From: Tenuifilaceae bacterium CYCD
GTDB lineage: Bacteria; Bacteroidota; Bacteroidia; Bacteroidales; Tenuifilaceae
NCBI GenBank assembly: GCA_036322835.1
Contig: AP027304.1
Coordinates: 1,054,001-1,118,000, forward strand
Reading direction: 5' to 3'
Length of the DNA: 64,000 nucleotides
The position numbers and the translations under genes were made by a program. Positions 17,254 through 26,942 of this stretch are shown piece after piece; position 1 is the stretch's first letter; every line of letters starts with the position of its first letter. Under the pieces are notes generated by a model that did not search any database, was not told the DNA's origin, and saw only the letters and a list, made by a program, of their open reading frames with translations.

Positions 17254-18126
17254 ATGAGTGAGGTTCGAAAACCATCGTGGCTTAAAATAAAACTACCCGG
17301 AGGCGAAGGATATGCTCAGGTGAGCGGGATAGTTAAGAAACACCAATTGCACACTATATGCAGCAGCGGAATGTGCCCAAACATTGGGGAGTGCTGGGGC
17401 AATGGTGTGGCAACTTTTATGATTTTAGGCGATATCTGCACTCGTTCCTGTAAGTTCTGCGCAACAGCCACAGGAAAGCCCTTACCTCCCAATCCCAACG
17501 AGCCACATAACGTTGCCCGTTCGGTACAGTTAATGAACCTGAAGTATTGCGTAATAACATCGGTGGATAGGGACGATTTGCCAGATCAGGGTGCAGCGCA
17601 TTGGCGCGAAACCGTGAAGGCCATTCGCGAGCTGAATCCAAACACCACCATTGAGGTGTTGATTCCTGATTTTGATGGACGCGCAGAGTTAATTGATATT
17701 TTTCTAGAATCGAATCCCGATGTAGTGGGACATAACCTTGAGACGGTTGAGCGCCTATCCAAACTTGTTCGCTCAAGGGCAAACTACGAGAGTAGCCTTA
17801 AAACGCTTGAGTACGTTTCAAAACGAGGATATAGAGCAAAATCGGGAATTATGCTAGGTCTTGGCGAAACCCGCGACGAAGTCATCAAAACAATGGATGA
17901 TTTAATTGCGGTTAACTGCCGAATGATTACCCTTGGACAATACCTTCAGCCCCGCCCAACAAATCTCCCTGTTGAACGTTATATATCACCAGAGGAGTTT
18001 GATGAGTATAAACAAATTGCCCGGCAAAAGGGATTTACATTTGCCGAGTGTGGACCATTGGTGCGTTCGTCGTACCACGCGGATAAGGCTCAGGAGCTGG
18101 TGAAGGGCAAATGTTGTAACAGCTAA
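17254..18126 (+). CDS. lipA: Lipoyl synthase
   Basis: A 290-residue radical SAM enzyme that inserts two sulfurs into protein-bound octanoyl groups. Both clusters are visible: the auxiliary cluster cysteines C36, C41 and C47 (CSSGMCPNIGEC) and the SAM cluster CTRSCKFC (C62, C66, C69). The C-terminal GPLVRSSYHAD carries the conserved serine ligand. lipB starts 37 bases downstream and recJ follows it, forming a likely operon with the complete endogenous lipoylation pair. Confidence 0.97.
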   Translation: MSEVRKPSWLKIKLPGGEGYAQVSGIVKKHQLHTICSSGMCPNIGECWGNGVATFMILGDICTRSCKFCATATGKPLPPNPNEPHNVARSVQLMNLKYCVITSVDRDDLPDQGAAHWRETVKAIRELNPNTTIEVLIPDFDGRAELIDIFLESNPDVVGHNLETVERLSKLVRSRANYESSLKTLEYVSKRGYRAKSGIMLGLGETRDEVIKTMDDLIAVNCRMITLGQYLQPRPTNLPVERYISPEEFDEYKQIARQKGFTFAECGPLVRSSYHADKAQELVKGKCCNS

Positions 18127-18163
18127 GCTGAACTTGCTATGCAAAAAAGAAAAAAAACATATA

Positions 18164-18844
18164 ATGCACAACGTAAGTTTTAGTGATCTTGGACTAATTG
18201 ACTATAAGGAGGCATGGGATTATCAGGAGCAACTGTTTGAAGAGGTAACAGAGAGAAAATTAAAGGGTGACGGAACGTTACACTATTTGCTCTTTTGCGA
18301 GCATCCACATGTTTACACCTTAGGGAAAAGCGGTGAAAACACAAACCTGCTTATTTCCGATGAGATGCTTAAACGCATCAATGCTACGTACTATCACATA
18401 AATCGAGGAGGCGATATTACGTACCACGGTCCTGGCCAAATTGTGGTCTATCCAATTCTCAACCTGGAGGCTTTAGGCCTAACTCTTAAATCCTACATCC
18501 ACGAAATGGAGCAGGTTATTATTGACTGCTTGTCCGATTATGGAATAAAATCTGACAGACTCGAAGGCGCCACAGGCGTTTGGCTCGATGTTGGAGTTAA
18601 AGGTAAAGAGCGTAAAATCTGCGCCATTGGCGTGCGTGCTAGTCGATTTGTGACAATGCACGGTTTGGCTTTCAACATCAACACAAATCTAGACTATTTC
18701 AACTACATCAACCCTTGTGGATTTATCGATAAGGGCGTAACATCCATGCAGAAGGAGCTAGGCAGAGAGGTTGATTACAACGAGGTGAAGCAAAATCTAA
18801 AGAAGCATTTTGCTGCTCGTTTCAATTTTGAGTATAACCAGTAG
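18164..18844 (+). CDS. lipB: Octanoyl-[acyl-carrier-protein]--protein N-octanoyltransferase
   Basis: A 226-residue transferase that moves octanoate from ACP to the lipoyl domains of dehydrogenase complexes, the step before LipA. Motifs visible are RGGDITYHGPGQIVVYPI near 77-94, the catalytic lysine in KICAIGVR, HGLAFNI, and the catalytic cysteine in NPCGF. A TTG start 10 codons upstream would add a Lys-rich leader (LCKKEKKHI), so the ATG at 18164 is preferred. It is cotranscribed with lipA. Confidence 0.95.
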   Translation: MHNVSFSDLGLIDYKEAWDYQEQLFEEVTERKLKGDGTLHYLLFCEHPHVYTLGKSGENTNLLISDEMLKRINATYYHINRGGDITYHGPGQIVVYPILNLEALGLTLKSYIHEMEQVIIDCLSDYGIKSDRLEGATGVWLDVGVKGKERKICAIGVRASRFVTMHGLAFNINTNLDYFNYINPCGFIDKGVTSMQKELGREVDYNEVKQNLKKHFAARFNFEYNQ

Positions 18845-18883
18845 TCATTCAAATGGCTCATAAAATAACAATTGGAGATTTGA

Positions 18884-20602
18884 ATGATGGAAAAAAGATG
18901 GGTATATAAGGATCAGGGCGATCCGGAATTGGTCAACCGCTTAGCATCGGAGCTAAGCATTGAACCAGTTTTAGCATCGCTATTGGTACAGCGTGGAGTA
19001 AAAACGTACGATGAGGCAAAGCGGTTTTTCCGCCCATCGTTGGACGATTTGTACGATCCCTTTCTGATGAAGGATATGCACAACGCTGTCGATCGCATTG
19101 AGCAGGCAATCCGTAAGGGAGAAAGAATTCTGTTCTATGGCGATTACGATGTGGATGGAACAACGGCCGTTGCGCTGATGTACTCCTTTTTCCGCAGTCG
19201 TTACTCAAAAATTGGCTATTATATTCCCGATAGGTATAACGAGGGTTATGGAATCTCCCTCAAAGGAATTGATTTTGCTTTCGACAACGGCTACTCGTTA
19301 ATTGTAGCATTAGATTGTGGAATTAAGGCGATAGAGAAGATTAGGTACGCCACACAACGTAAAATCGATTTCATTATTTGCGATCACCACTTGCCCGGCG
19401 ATCAAATTCCTGAGGCCGTAGCAGTGTTGGATCCAAAACGGGTTGATTGTCCTTACCCCTTTAAGGAACTATCAGGCTGTGGCGTAGGATTTAAGCTCCT
19501 TCAGGGTTACTCCCGCAAGGTTGGGATTGATCCCTCGGAGCTTTATAGCCATATCGATTTGGTTGCTGTAAGTATTGCCTCGGATATAGTTCCAATTATT
19601 GATGAGAATAGAGTTTTGGCTTACTTCGGATTGGAAAAGTTAAACTCCAATCCATCCAAAGGGCTCAAGTCAATTATCAAAATAGCCAACATAGAGAAAC
19701 AGCAACTAGCTATTGATGATATTGTTTTCCGTATTGGTCCAAGAATCAATGCTGCTGGGAGGATGGAGTCGGGTAAAACTGCGGTTGACCTTCTTTGTGC
19801 TGATGACGATACCATTGCCAACGAGGTGGGTTCGCTTATAGATTCTTGCAACAACGACCGTAAAAGCGTTGACCGCAATATAACCCACGAGGCACTAAGG
19901 ATGATTGCTGGGGATTCAAGGATGCAACACCGATATTCAACAGTAATATTCAACCCATCGTGGCATAAGGGTGTTGTGGGGATTGTTGCGTCGCGCTTAA
20001 TAGAAACATACTACAAACCAACCGTAGTGCTTACTCAGACAGGCGATTTAGCTACAGGTTCCGCCCGTTCGGTTCCTGGGTTCGACCTTTACCAAGCGGT
20101 TGAGGCCTGCTCCGATTTACTGGAGAACTTTGGCGGACATATGTATGCCGCGGGGTTAACAATGAAAGCTGACAAGGTAGATGAGTTCAAAACACGATTT
20201 GAAGAATACGTAAGCAAGAATATTACTCCCGATTTGCTTACTCCTCAAGTTGATGTTGATGCCAAAATAAAACTTAGCGAAATAAGCGATAAGTTTTACA
20301 GGATTCTTAAGCAGTTCCAGCCATTTGGACCGGGTAATATGGCTCCAGTTTTCAGCACTAAGAATGTTTACGATAATGGCGAAGGACGTTTGGTTGGTAA
20401 CGAGAAGGAACACCTGAAACTTTCGATTATTGAGGAGAATAACCCAACCGTTTACCCGGGTATTGCTTTCCAGTTAGCCGAAAATTATAAAGGAATTCAC
20501 GAGCATAAACCATTCAATATTTGTTTCTCGCTTTACGAGAATGTTTTCCGTGGAATTACAACCATTCAAATTAGGGTGAAGGATATCAAGTTTCTTGAAT
20601 AG
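18884..20602 (+). CDS. recJ: Single-stranded-DNA-specific exonuclease RecJ
   Basis: A 572-residue DHH-family 5'-3' exonuclease of recombination and mismatch repair. Metal-binding motifs appear in order: YGDYDVDGTTAV (about 86-97), ALDCG, the DHH motif CDHHLPGD (about 166-173), and VAVSIASDI. The DHHA1 domain has GGHMYAAGLTM at about 416-426, followed by an OB-fold region (FGPGNMAPVF). The length is normal. Two adjacent ATGs are possible starts. It follows lipB by 39 bases. Confidence 0.96.
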   Translation: MMEKRWVYKDQGDPELVNRLASELSIEPVLASLLVQRGVKTYDEAKRFFRPSLDDLYDPFLMKDMHNAVDRIEQAIRKGERILFYGDYDVDGTTAVALMYSFFRSRYSKIGYYIPDRYNEGYGISLKGIDFAFDNGYSLIVALDCGIKAIEKIRYATQRKIDFIICDHHLPGDQIPEAVAVLDPKRVDCPYPFKELSGCGVGFKLLQGYSRKVGIDPSELYSHIDLVAVSIASDIVPIIDENRVLAYFGLEKLNSNPSKGLKSIIKIANIEKQQLAIDDIVFRIGPRINAAGRMESGKTAVDLLCADDDTIANEVGSLIDSCNNDRKSVDRNITHEALRMIAGDSRMQHRYSTVIFNPSWHKGVVGIVASRLIETYYKPTVVLTQTGDLATGSARSVPGFDLYQAVEACSDLLENFGGHMYAAGLTMKADKVDEFKTRFEEYVSKNITPDLLTPQVDVDAKIKLSEISDKFYRILKQFQPFGPGNMAPVFSTKNVYDNGEGRLVGNEKEHLKLSIIEENNPTVYPGIAFQLAENYKGIHEHKPFNICFSLYENVFRGITTIQIRVKDIKFLE

Positions 20603-20635
20603 TTACTATTTAACAGAAACAAATCTGTTTTTATC

Positions 20636-20657
20636 ATTCCGGGCTTAGTCCCGGAAT
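20636..20657 (+). terminator. Perfect hairpin downstream of recJ
   Basis: ATTCCGGG and CCCGGAAT form an 8-bp perfect stem with a 6-base loop, followed by TTATTTTT. A second, weaker stem (AACAG/CTGTT) lies just before it. It probably ends the lipA-lipB-recJ transcript. Its ATTCC...GGAAT ends resemble the hairpins at 44407-44465. Confidence 0.65.
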
Positions 20658-20697
20658 TTATTTTTCAGTAAATTTGAAATTAGAAAAACTTACCCAA

Positions 20698-21711
20698 ATG
20701 AAAAGAATAAGCCTATCATTTCTGTTTGTTGTCGTTGTATTTACGTGTTACTCACAAACCCTTCAGCCAACCATATCTGCTATGAGATGGGGCTCCGATT
20801 ACAAACTACACGTAAAACTATCCAACGATTCGGCCTTCGTTATGGATGTTAAGGGGCTTTATCATACAGGTAAAAACTTATTCATCGACTCAACCGATAA
20901 ATCTGCCACATATTATCCCGTATCTCTCGACAAAGAATTCATTGATTACATCAAAAATAAAAAGATAGAAGAGCAGGGCGATACTGTAAAAACAGACTCT
21001 TTAAAAACAAGCTATAAAACGCTCTGGTCGGCTACGCATACTAATATTGGCGGTAGTTACATCCACTTTGTGAATTGTTTGGTTTACTCACTAGAGTCGC
21101 AACAACTAAAACTAACCGATCCAATATTCAAACGCCCCATTACCGACTGGAAGCCCAATCCAATGACCGATACATACAAAAGAACCCATAAATGGGAGTA
21201 CTACTATCCGTCCACACAGCGTCTAGCTAAAAAGGAATATAAACAGCGCCTGAAAGAGAACGATTTACGCGACCTACAGGGAGTCCCCTCTCGCTTTATT
21301 GAACTTTTCCTGGAAACCTCACAATCGGAGTACGAAAAATTGATCAGCAACCGCAAAGCTAATCTTGTTGCGCAAATCGATTTGGTTCGGTTACTCCTTG
21401 GCTCAAAATATCTGGGCGAAGATCAAATCCGACATATCAGCGGAAAGATTCTTGCCGCTGTTGTTAAGTACAACATAAACACAATGCCATCGGTTATCAT
21501 CTTCGATGATTACAATGCGGCAGTGGCCATGAGTTTGGGTTCAAAAGGATACGAAATTGATTATATAGTTTACTCCGACGGAGAAACTGTTTCGGGCGCA
21601 GATCTTGCCGGAAGAACCGCAATGATTGAAGGTCTTATCAAGAACATCAACGAGGCCAACGATAGGGTTTTCCGAAAAAGGCTACAGATTTATTATCAAA
21701 AAGTAAAGTGA
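20698..21711 (+). CDS. Exported protein of unknown function
   Basis: The 337-residue protein starts with a signal peptide (MKRISLSFLFVVVVFTC), cleaved near YSQ or lipidated at Cys17. The mature part is hydrophilic with many aromatic residues. A segment resembling a short PH- or lipocalin-like repeat (AMRWGSDYKLHVKLSND) follows, and the second half is helical. Near residue 270 it has the unusual SVIIFDDYNAAVAMSLGSKGYEI, then EANDRVFRKRLQIYY at the end. I recognise no family. An open TTG upstream adds eight residues and is less likely. It sits alone between the recJ hairpin and a chemoreceptor gene. Confidence 0.65.
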   Translation: MKRISLSFLFVVVVFTCYSQTLQPTISAMRWGSDYKLHVKLSNDSAFVMDVKGLYHTGKNLFIDSTDKSATYYPVSLDKEFIDYIKNKKIEEQGDTVKTDSLKTSYKTLWSATHTNIGGSYIHFVNCLVYSLESQQLKLTDPIFKRPITDWKPNPMTDTYKRTHKWEYYYPSTQRLAKKEYKQRLKENDLRDLQGVPSRFIELFLETSQSEYEKLISNRKANLVAQIDLVRLLLGSKYLGEDQIRHISGKILAAVVKYNINTMPSVIIFDDYNAAVAMSLGSKGYEIDYIVYSDGETVSGADLAGRTAMIEGLIKNINEANDRVFRKRLQIYYQKVK

Positions 21712-21783
21712 AATTCATCCGAAACTCTATCCACATCTTTATTCCAAAAAATATCGGAATACACTTTCAAAATTAATTGGCTG

Positions 21784-21799
21784 CCAAATTTAAATTTGG
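21784..21799. repeat. 16-bp perfect palindrome upstream of the chemoreceptor gene
   Basis: CCAAATTTAAATTTGG is identical to its reverse complement. It lies 64 bases before the chemoreceptor ATG and could be an operator for a dimeric regulator. No terminator T-run follows. Confidence 0.45.
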
Positions 21800-21863
21800 T
21801 TGCAAATTATTACATTAGACGAGTTATTTGCATTCATTTATTGTATGCTAAAATACTCGCAAT

Positions 21864-23417
21864 ATGTTACGTAAAATCAAAATATCTACACGGCTTTTGC
21901 TATTCGGTGCAACAATGCTATTCTCAATAGTTTTGGTGGGTTTCATTGTTTATGCAGGTATCACAAAAATCAATAAATACTATTTAAGTCACATTGAGGA
22001 GCAAATGTTTGCCGACCAAAAAGATAAAATAAAGGTTGGAACACATTCCATGGCCATTTCCCTTAGTGTAGTTCTCAACGGAACTCAGGATAAGGAGCAA
22101 CAAAAAATAATCATACGAAATGTAATTGACGCCATAAAGTACGAGGATGACAAATCGGGGTACTACTTTGTATACGAAGGAACAGTAAACATCGCCCATC
22201 CGGACCATCAGTACATTGGCAAAGATTTGTCTAACCTCAAGGATGTTAACAATACCTACTTTATAAAAGAAGCTTATTCCAACTCGCTCAAAGGCGGAGG
22301 ATACAACCGATTAATATTCAACAAACCAGGGCAAGGCGATCAGCCCAAGGTTGTTTACGCCGAGGCAATTCCCAACACTAACTACTGGATTGCAACGGGT
22401 GTTTACCTCGACAATATAGCAAGAACCCAGCAGGCCATAAATTCCTCTGTAAACAGAATGATTAACAGGATAATGTTCATTCTGCTTGGAGTTGTTTTCG
22501 CGGTTATTATCATTTTGTTTATCCCAATGATTGGTGCTATACGGCACAGCATCATTGCTCCACTAAAAACCGCTATTGATGTTTCCTACGAAGTTGGACA
22601 CGGAAACCTTTCTGTACCAATCCATGATGGTTTTTCCGATGAAATCGGAAATCTTCTATCGGAACTAAACTCAATGAAACAACGGTTATCTCAAACGCTC
22701 ATAAAAACTAAAGAAACAATTGATACCGTTAAGGTGAAGAGCAAAGAGATGTTTGGCGAACTTGAGGATATTGCCGTTGGTGCCAACAAACAAGCTGCCA
22801 CCATGGAGGAGATATCGGGAACCATGTCACAAATTGAGGAGCAGGCTAGGCAAATTTCAGGCAATGCTTTGGAAACCATGAAAATTACTAAAACCACTGC
22901 TCAGTTTGCCAACGAAACCAGCGATGTTGTTAAGCAAACCGTTAAGGTTTTACGTGAAATAACTGAGCAGATCTCCATAATTCAGGATATTGCCAAACAA
23001 ACAAATATTCTTGCAATTAACGCAGCAATAGAGGCTGCAAGGGTTGGTGTAAGCGGTAAAGGTTTCTCGGTGGTGGCAAATGAGGTAAAAAAACTGGCAG
23101 AAAGAAGTCAAGCCGCCGCCGATTCAATTGCACAACTATCTGCCAGAAGTTCCTCTGTTGGTTCAAAAGCCGAAGTTATGCTTGGTGAACTAATGGAAAA
23201 TTCAAATAAATCGGTTCGTTTGATGGAGGAGGTTAACTCAAGTGTGTTTGACCAAACGCGAAGCGTAACTGAAATTAATAAAGCCATTATCGATATCGAT
23301 AACGTTATACAGCAAAATGCGGCCTTCTCGGAAAAGATGTCGGTTACAGCCAACGCCTTGGTCGATAATACCGAGGAACTAAGGGAGCAAATAGACTTTT
23401 TTACTCTGTCGAAATAG
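21864..23417 (+). CDS. Methyl-accepting chemotaxis protein with Cache sensor
   Basis: A 517-residue inner-membrane receptor. A transmembrane helix (about 10-32) is followed by a periplasmic sCache-type domain (about 40-190; [31 protein letters not shown] are typical). A second membrane helix (about 199-221), a HAMP segment, and a methyl-accepting signalling domain follow. The signalling tip reads [20 protein letters not shown], and [15 protein letters not shown] is conserved. There is no C-terminal CheR-binding pentapeptide. No other chemotaxis gene is in the window, so it is an orphan receptor here. Confidence 0.94.
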   Translation: MLRKIKISTRLLLFGATMLFSIVLVGFIVYAGITKINKYYLSHIEEQMFADQKDKIKVGTHSMAISLSVVLNGTQDKEQQKIIIRNVIDAIKYEDDKSGYYFVYEGTVNIAHPDHQYIGKDLSNLKDVNNTYFIKEAYSNSLKGGGYNRLIFNKPGQGDQPKVVYAEAIPNTNYWIATGVYLDNIARTQQAINSSVNRMINRIMFILLGVVFAVIIILFIPMIGAIRHSIIAPLKTAIDVSYEVGHGNLSVPIHDGFSDEIGNLLSELNSMKQRLSQTLIKTKETIDTVKVKSKEMFGELEDIAVGANKQAATMEEISGTMSQIEEQARQISGNALETMKITKTTAQFANETSDVVKQTVKVLREITEQISIIQDIAKQTNILAINAAIEAARVGVSGKGFSVVANEVKKLAERSQAAADSIAQLSARSSSVGSKAEVMLGELMENSNKSVRLMEEVNSSVFDQTRSVTEINKAIIDIDNVIQQNAAFSEKMSVTANALVDNTEELREQIDFFTLSK

Positions 23418-23430
23418 ATTTATCGGCCGG

Positions 23431-24837
23431 CTAATCGCGTTTCTCCATCAACACTACATTCTCCACATGGTGCGTATGGGGAAACATATCAACTGGCTGA
23501 ATGCGAGATACACTGAAACCTTTATCAAGAATTGCAATATCGCGTGCCTGAGTTGATGGATTACAGCTAACATAAACTATTCGCTTAGGATTTGCATGCA
23601 AAATTGCCTCCAGCACATCAGGATGAACCCCTGCTCGGGGTGGATCCAGAATCACCACATCGGGATAGCCCTGATCCTGCATAAAACTCTCGGTGAGCAA
23701 ATCTTTTATATCGCCAGCAAAAAAACTGGTATTTATAATCCCATTGATTTCCGAATTCACTTTTGCATCCTCAATAGCCTCGGGAACGTACTCAATCCCC
23801 ACAACATGCTTTGCCCTTGCGGCAACAAAGTTTGCAATTGTCCCAGTTCCTGTGTATAGGTCATAAACATGATCTTCGGGTTTGATATCGGCAAATTCTC
23901 TGGCAACCTTATATAACTCGTAAGCCTGATCGGAATTGGTTTGATAAAACGATTTTGGTCCTACCTTAAATTTAATACCCTCCATCTCCTCCAAAATATG
24001 ATCCTTTCCATGGAAAAAAACCAAATTCAAATCGTTAATGGTATCGTTCACCTTTTGATTTTCAACGTAAAATAACGAGGTTACCTGTGGAAATCCATTC
24101 TTTACATGGTTGAGCAATCCCTTAACCGTATCGTTAAACTCTTTAACCACAACAATCACCATTACATCGCCGGTAGATGCGGTGCGAACAATAATATTGC
24201 GAAGTAATCCATCTTTGCTTCGCAGGTTCAAGAACGGAAGGTTATTCTCAATTGCATACTTTTTAATGGAAAGACGAATTGAGTTTGATGGCTCAGGCTG
24301 GAGGTAGCAATTCTTCACATCAAAAACCTTGTCGAACTTTCCCGGAATATGATAGCCTAACGCCGGTTCCTGCTCAAAATTTGCTCCCGATGCAATCTCT
24401 TCCTGACTCAGCCATCGCGATTCCGAAAAGGTAAATTCCAGTTTATTCCTGTAGTGAGTTGTTTTTGCAGAACCCAATATTGGAGAAATCTCAGGTAAAT
24501 CAACCTTGGCAATCCTTGTTAGCTGATCAACCACCTGTTTTTGTTTAAACTTTAGTTGCTCACTGTACGGGAGATTCTGCCACTTGCATCCACCGCACAT
24601 CCCAAAATGCTCACAGAAAGGTTTTGTTCTTAATGAAGAATACTCGCGATAATTTACCACATAACCCTCAAGGTAACTCTTGCGCTTATTGGTAATCTGA
24701 ATATCCACAACATCTCCAGGCACTGCAAAAGCTGTAAATAGCACCTTGTCGTTTACACGAGCAAGCGCCTTGCCCTCCGCTGCAACATCCTCAATTTTGA
24801 TATTCTCTAGTACAGGATATTTTCCTCGTCTCCCCAT
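23431..24837 (-). CDS. rlmD: 23S rRNA (uracil-1939-C5)-methyltransferase, RlmD/RumA family
   Basis: A 468-residue SAM-dependent m5U methyltransferase. An N-terminal TRAM domain is followed by the iron-sulfur cysteines C75, C81 and C84 in CEHFGMCGGC. The Rossmann core has YDLYTGTGTIANF, and the catalytic region has VILDPPRAGVHPD and VYVSCNPSTQARD, whose Cys is the nucleophile. The ATG before GRRGKYP is preferred over one 23 codons upstream. Other members of the family act on tRNA U54 (TrmA/TrmFO types), so rRNA specificity is inferred from the Fe-S cluster. Its stop is 13 bases from that of the convergent chemoreceptor. Confidence 0.9.
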   Translation of the reverse strand: MGRRGKYPVLENIKIEDVAAEGKALARVNDKVLFTAFAVPGDVVDIQITNKRKSYLEGYVVNYREYSSLRTKPFCEHFGMCGGCKWQNLPYSEQLKFKQKQVVDQLTRIAKVDLPEISPILGSAKTTHYRNKLEFTFSESRWLSQEEIASGANFEQEPALGYHIPGKFDKVFDVKNCYLQPEPSNSIRLSIKKYAIENNLPFLNLRSKDGLLRNIIVRTASTGDVMVIVVVKEFNDTVKGLLNHVKNGFPQVTSLFYVENQKVNDTINDLNLVFFHGKDHILEEMEGIKFKVGPKSFYQTNSDQAYELYKVAREFADIKPEDHVYDLYTGTGTIANFVAARAKHVVGIEYVPEAIEDAKVNSEINGIINTSFFAGDIKDLLTESFMQDQGYPDVVILDPPRAGVHPDVLEAILHANPKRIVYVSCNPSTQARDIAILDKGFSVSRIQPVDMFPHTHHVENVVLMEKRD

Positions 24838-24956
24838 ATTATTCCTTATCTTTGAACAAATTGTTTTGTGTTGATGTTTTGAGTTTGATATTGTGAAAAC
24901 GAACAATCATCAACGAACAACCATCAACTAATTTTAGTGCAAAGTTAGCAAAAGAA

Positions 24957-25961
24957 ATGGACTCAATAACACATATCGTTTTAGGAGCAGCAGTTGCAGA
25001 AACCGCCGTTGGCAAAAAAATTGGAAATAAAGCGCTGCTAATTGGGGCGATTGCTGGCAATATTCCCGATTTTGATTCGATATTCTCGTTGCTTTTTAGC
25101 CCTGTTGATGCGTTATTTTTTCACCGAGGAATCAGCCACTCCCTATTCGTTCTTGCGCTACTGTCCCCATTGATAGCTTTTGCTCTAAGCAAAATTGACA
25201 TGGACTCCCGATTAAAATATGTCGACTGGATTTGGTTAATTGGTCTTCCATGGCTTTCGCACCTGATAGTTGATATATTCAACACATACGGAACCGGAAT
25301 CCTTGAACCGTTTAGCAGTATCCGCGTTTCGTACGATTCGATGGCCATTATCGATATTTTTCTGTTGGTTTACCTTATTCCTGCGGTAAGCACAATCTGG
25401 TTCTTCAATAAAAAGAATCCTAAACGAAGAATTATTGCTTGGTCATCTATCTCTTTTGTGGCTGTTTACTTCTCATTATCAGTAGTTATCAAGGAAAATC
25501 TTGAATCAAAAGTAAAACAAGAACTGGCTGACAGTAAAAAAGAGTACGTTCGGCTCCAAACAGCCCCGCTTCCTCTGTCAAACTTAGTTTGGATGATTGT
25601 TGTAGAGGATAGCAACAGCTTTAACGTTGAACAACGAAATATTTTAAATACAAGCAAACCCGTTCTGCGGGCTAACTTAGCAAAGAATCATCAGCTATTA
25701 GACTCACTAAGTTACTACGAAATAAGTAGAATCAAGAATTTTACCAAGGGACTATATACCGTTGAAAAAACTGATGACGGTTGGTTTATATACGATTTAC
25801 GCTTTGCAAGCCTTGCCCCAGCCTATCCTGATGCCTATGTATTTAAATTTGATATTAAGAAAAATAACAATGTTGTTTTAGTTAAAAGAACACACCCAAA
25901 AAGATATTTAAACACTACAAATATGGAACTTTACCTTGATCGGATTCTTGAAACCCTTTAG
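24957..25961 (+). CDS. DUF457/YdjM-type membrane-bound metal-dependent hydrolase
   Basis: A 334-residue membrane protein. The N-terminus MDSITHIVLGAAVAETA and the pattern GAIAGNIPDFD, FFHRGISHSLF and HLIVDIFNTYG provide the conserved His and Asp residues of the DUF457 (YdjM, putative hydrolase) family. Four or five membrane segments fill the first 180 residues. A soluble C-terminal half of about 150 residues follows. No substrate is known for this subgroup. It diverges from rlmD and is convergent with the STAS-like gene. Confidence 0.88.
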   Translation: MDSITHIVLGAAVAETAVGKKIGNKALLIGAIAGNIPDFDSIFSLLFSPVDALFFHRGISHSLFVLALLSPLIAFALSKIDMDSRLKYVDWIWLIGLPWLSHLIVDIFNTYGTGILEPFSSIRVSYDSMAIIDIFLLVYLIPAVSTIWFFNKKNPKRRIIAWSSISFVAVYFSLSVVIKENLESKVKQELADSKKEYVRLQTAPLPLSNLVWMIVVEDSNSFNVEQRNILNTSKPVLRANLAKNHQLLDSLSYYEISRIKNFTKGLYTVEKTDDGWFIYDLRFASLAPAYPDAYVFKFDIKKNNNVVLVKRTHPKRYLNTTNMELYLDRILETL

Positions 25962-25979
25962 CGTAATTCAAAACCGAAT

Positions 25980-26393
25980 CTAATTCTCAAAAGATAAAAA
26001 CCACCCAAAGGCCTCCTCGGGAGTATTAAAAAACTTAAAAGGCAAATGGTAAGCATTCGCAACCTGAAGTATCATATTTAGGTAGTAATTTTTAAAAATA
26101 CTACCATCGAAAACTACCGCAGCCCGCTTTAAACCTTGATCAATTGCTTTAGGAATCGCCGTACTTTCGAACCATCTCCTACTCTCCGGATTCACAATTC
26201 CCTGATCTCTAATATCCGAAATATAATTTTCGATGGGCAATTTGAGCCTTTCCTGAAACTCAAAACTTGCATTTATTGCTTTCTTGTACTCCTCAATGGT
26301 GTGAACTCCAGTCCAAACCACCATAATGGTCTTGTACTCTTCGAGGTACGAAACCCTTGCGTACGTAGAACTAAAGACGTCGACAGAATTCAT
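25980..26393 (-). CDS. STAS/SpoIIAA-like domain protein
   Basis: A 137-residue cytoplasmic protein with an alternating strand-helix pattern (YKTIMVVWTGVHTIEEYKKA and the final PEEAFGWFLSFE). It resembles the SpoIIAA-like/STAS single-domain proteins that are common in Bacteroidota. The match is by overall pattern only and no catalytic residue is visible. The role is unknown. It is convergent with the DUF457 gene, 18 bases apart. Confidence 0.6.
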   Translation of the reverse strand: MNSVDVFSSTYARVSYLEEYKTIMVVWTGVHTIEEYKKAINASFEFQERLKLPIENYISDIRDQGIVNPESRRWFESTAIPKAIDQGLKRAAVVFDGSIFKNYYLNMILQVANAYHLPFKFFNTPEEAFGWFLSFEN

Positions 26394-26499
26394 AAAAATA
26401 CTTTTTCGAAAAATAGTTTAATACACAATCATTGTCAATAGCAAATAACAGAAATACGTGAAGTGTCGACAGACAACAATTTTTATCGACAAATACCTC

Positions 26500-26507
26500 T
26501 ATATTTG
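26500..26507 (+). promoter_or_regulatory. -7 promoter element of the GroES-like gene
   Basis: TATATTTG is an exact TAnnTTTG match, 21 bases before the ATG at 26529. No clear TTTG is found at the -33 distance. Confidence 0.5.
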
Positions 26508-26528
26508 CCAACATAAAAGGAATAAACT

Positions 26529-26912
26529 ATGTCTCTGTCATTCGATCCAAACGACTTTGATAGCCTGATTGTAGTAGGCGATAGAGTTTTGATTAAACCC
26601 AAAAATCCGGAAGAAAGAACCAAAACAGGATTGCTCTTACCTCCAGGTGTTCAGGAAAAACAAAAAGCTCAAAGCGGTTATGTTGTAAAGGTTGGTCCGG
26701 GTTACCCAATACCATCAATAAGCGATACGGAAGAATCATGGAAAAGCAGAAAAAATGATGCACGATATTTTCCGCTGCAAGCGCACATCGGCGATTTAGC
26801 TGTTTACCTTCACGATAGCGCCATAGAGGTAGAATTCAACAATGAAAAGTACGTTATCGTTCCTTTTTCATCAATTCTACTACTTTTTAGAGATGAAGGG
26901 CTTTTTGAATAA
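26529..26912 (+). CDS. Stand-alone GroES-like (Cpn10) chaperonin protein
   Basis: A 127-residue protein with Cpn10-fold features. VVGDRVLIKPKNPEERTKTG (about 16-35) covers the first strand and the start of the mobile loop (GLLLPP), QSGYVVKVGPG (about 48-58) the roof, and NEKYVIVPFSSILLLF the C-terminal strand. It is about 30 residues longer than GroES because of an insert after GPGYPI (SDTEESWKSRKNDARYF). No groEL follows. It is probably a GroES paralogue; a co-chaperonin role is inferred only. Transcription has its own -7 element at 26500. Confidence 0.88.
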   Translation: MSLSFDPNDFDSLIVVGDRVLIKPKNPEERTKTGLLLPPGVQEKQKAQSGYVVKVGPGYPIPSISDTEESWKSRKNDARYFPLQAHIGDLAVYLHDSAIEVEFNNEKYVIVPFSSILLLFRDEGLFE

Positions 26913-26942
26913 GTAGGCGTATCAAAATATTTTCTAAAAAAG

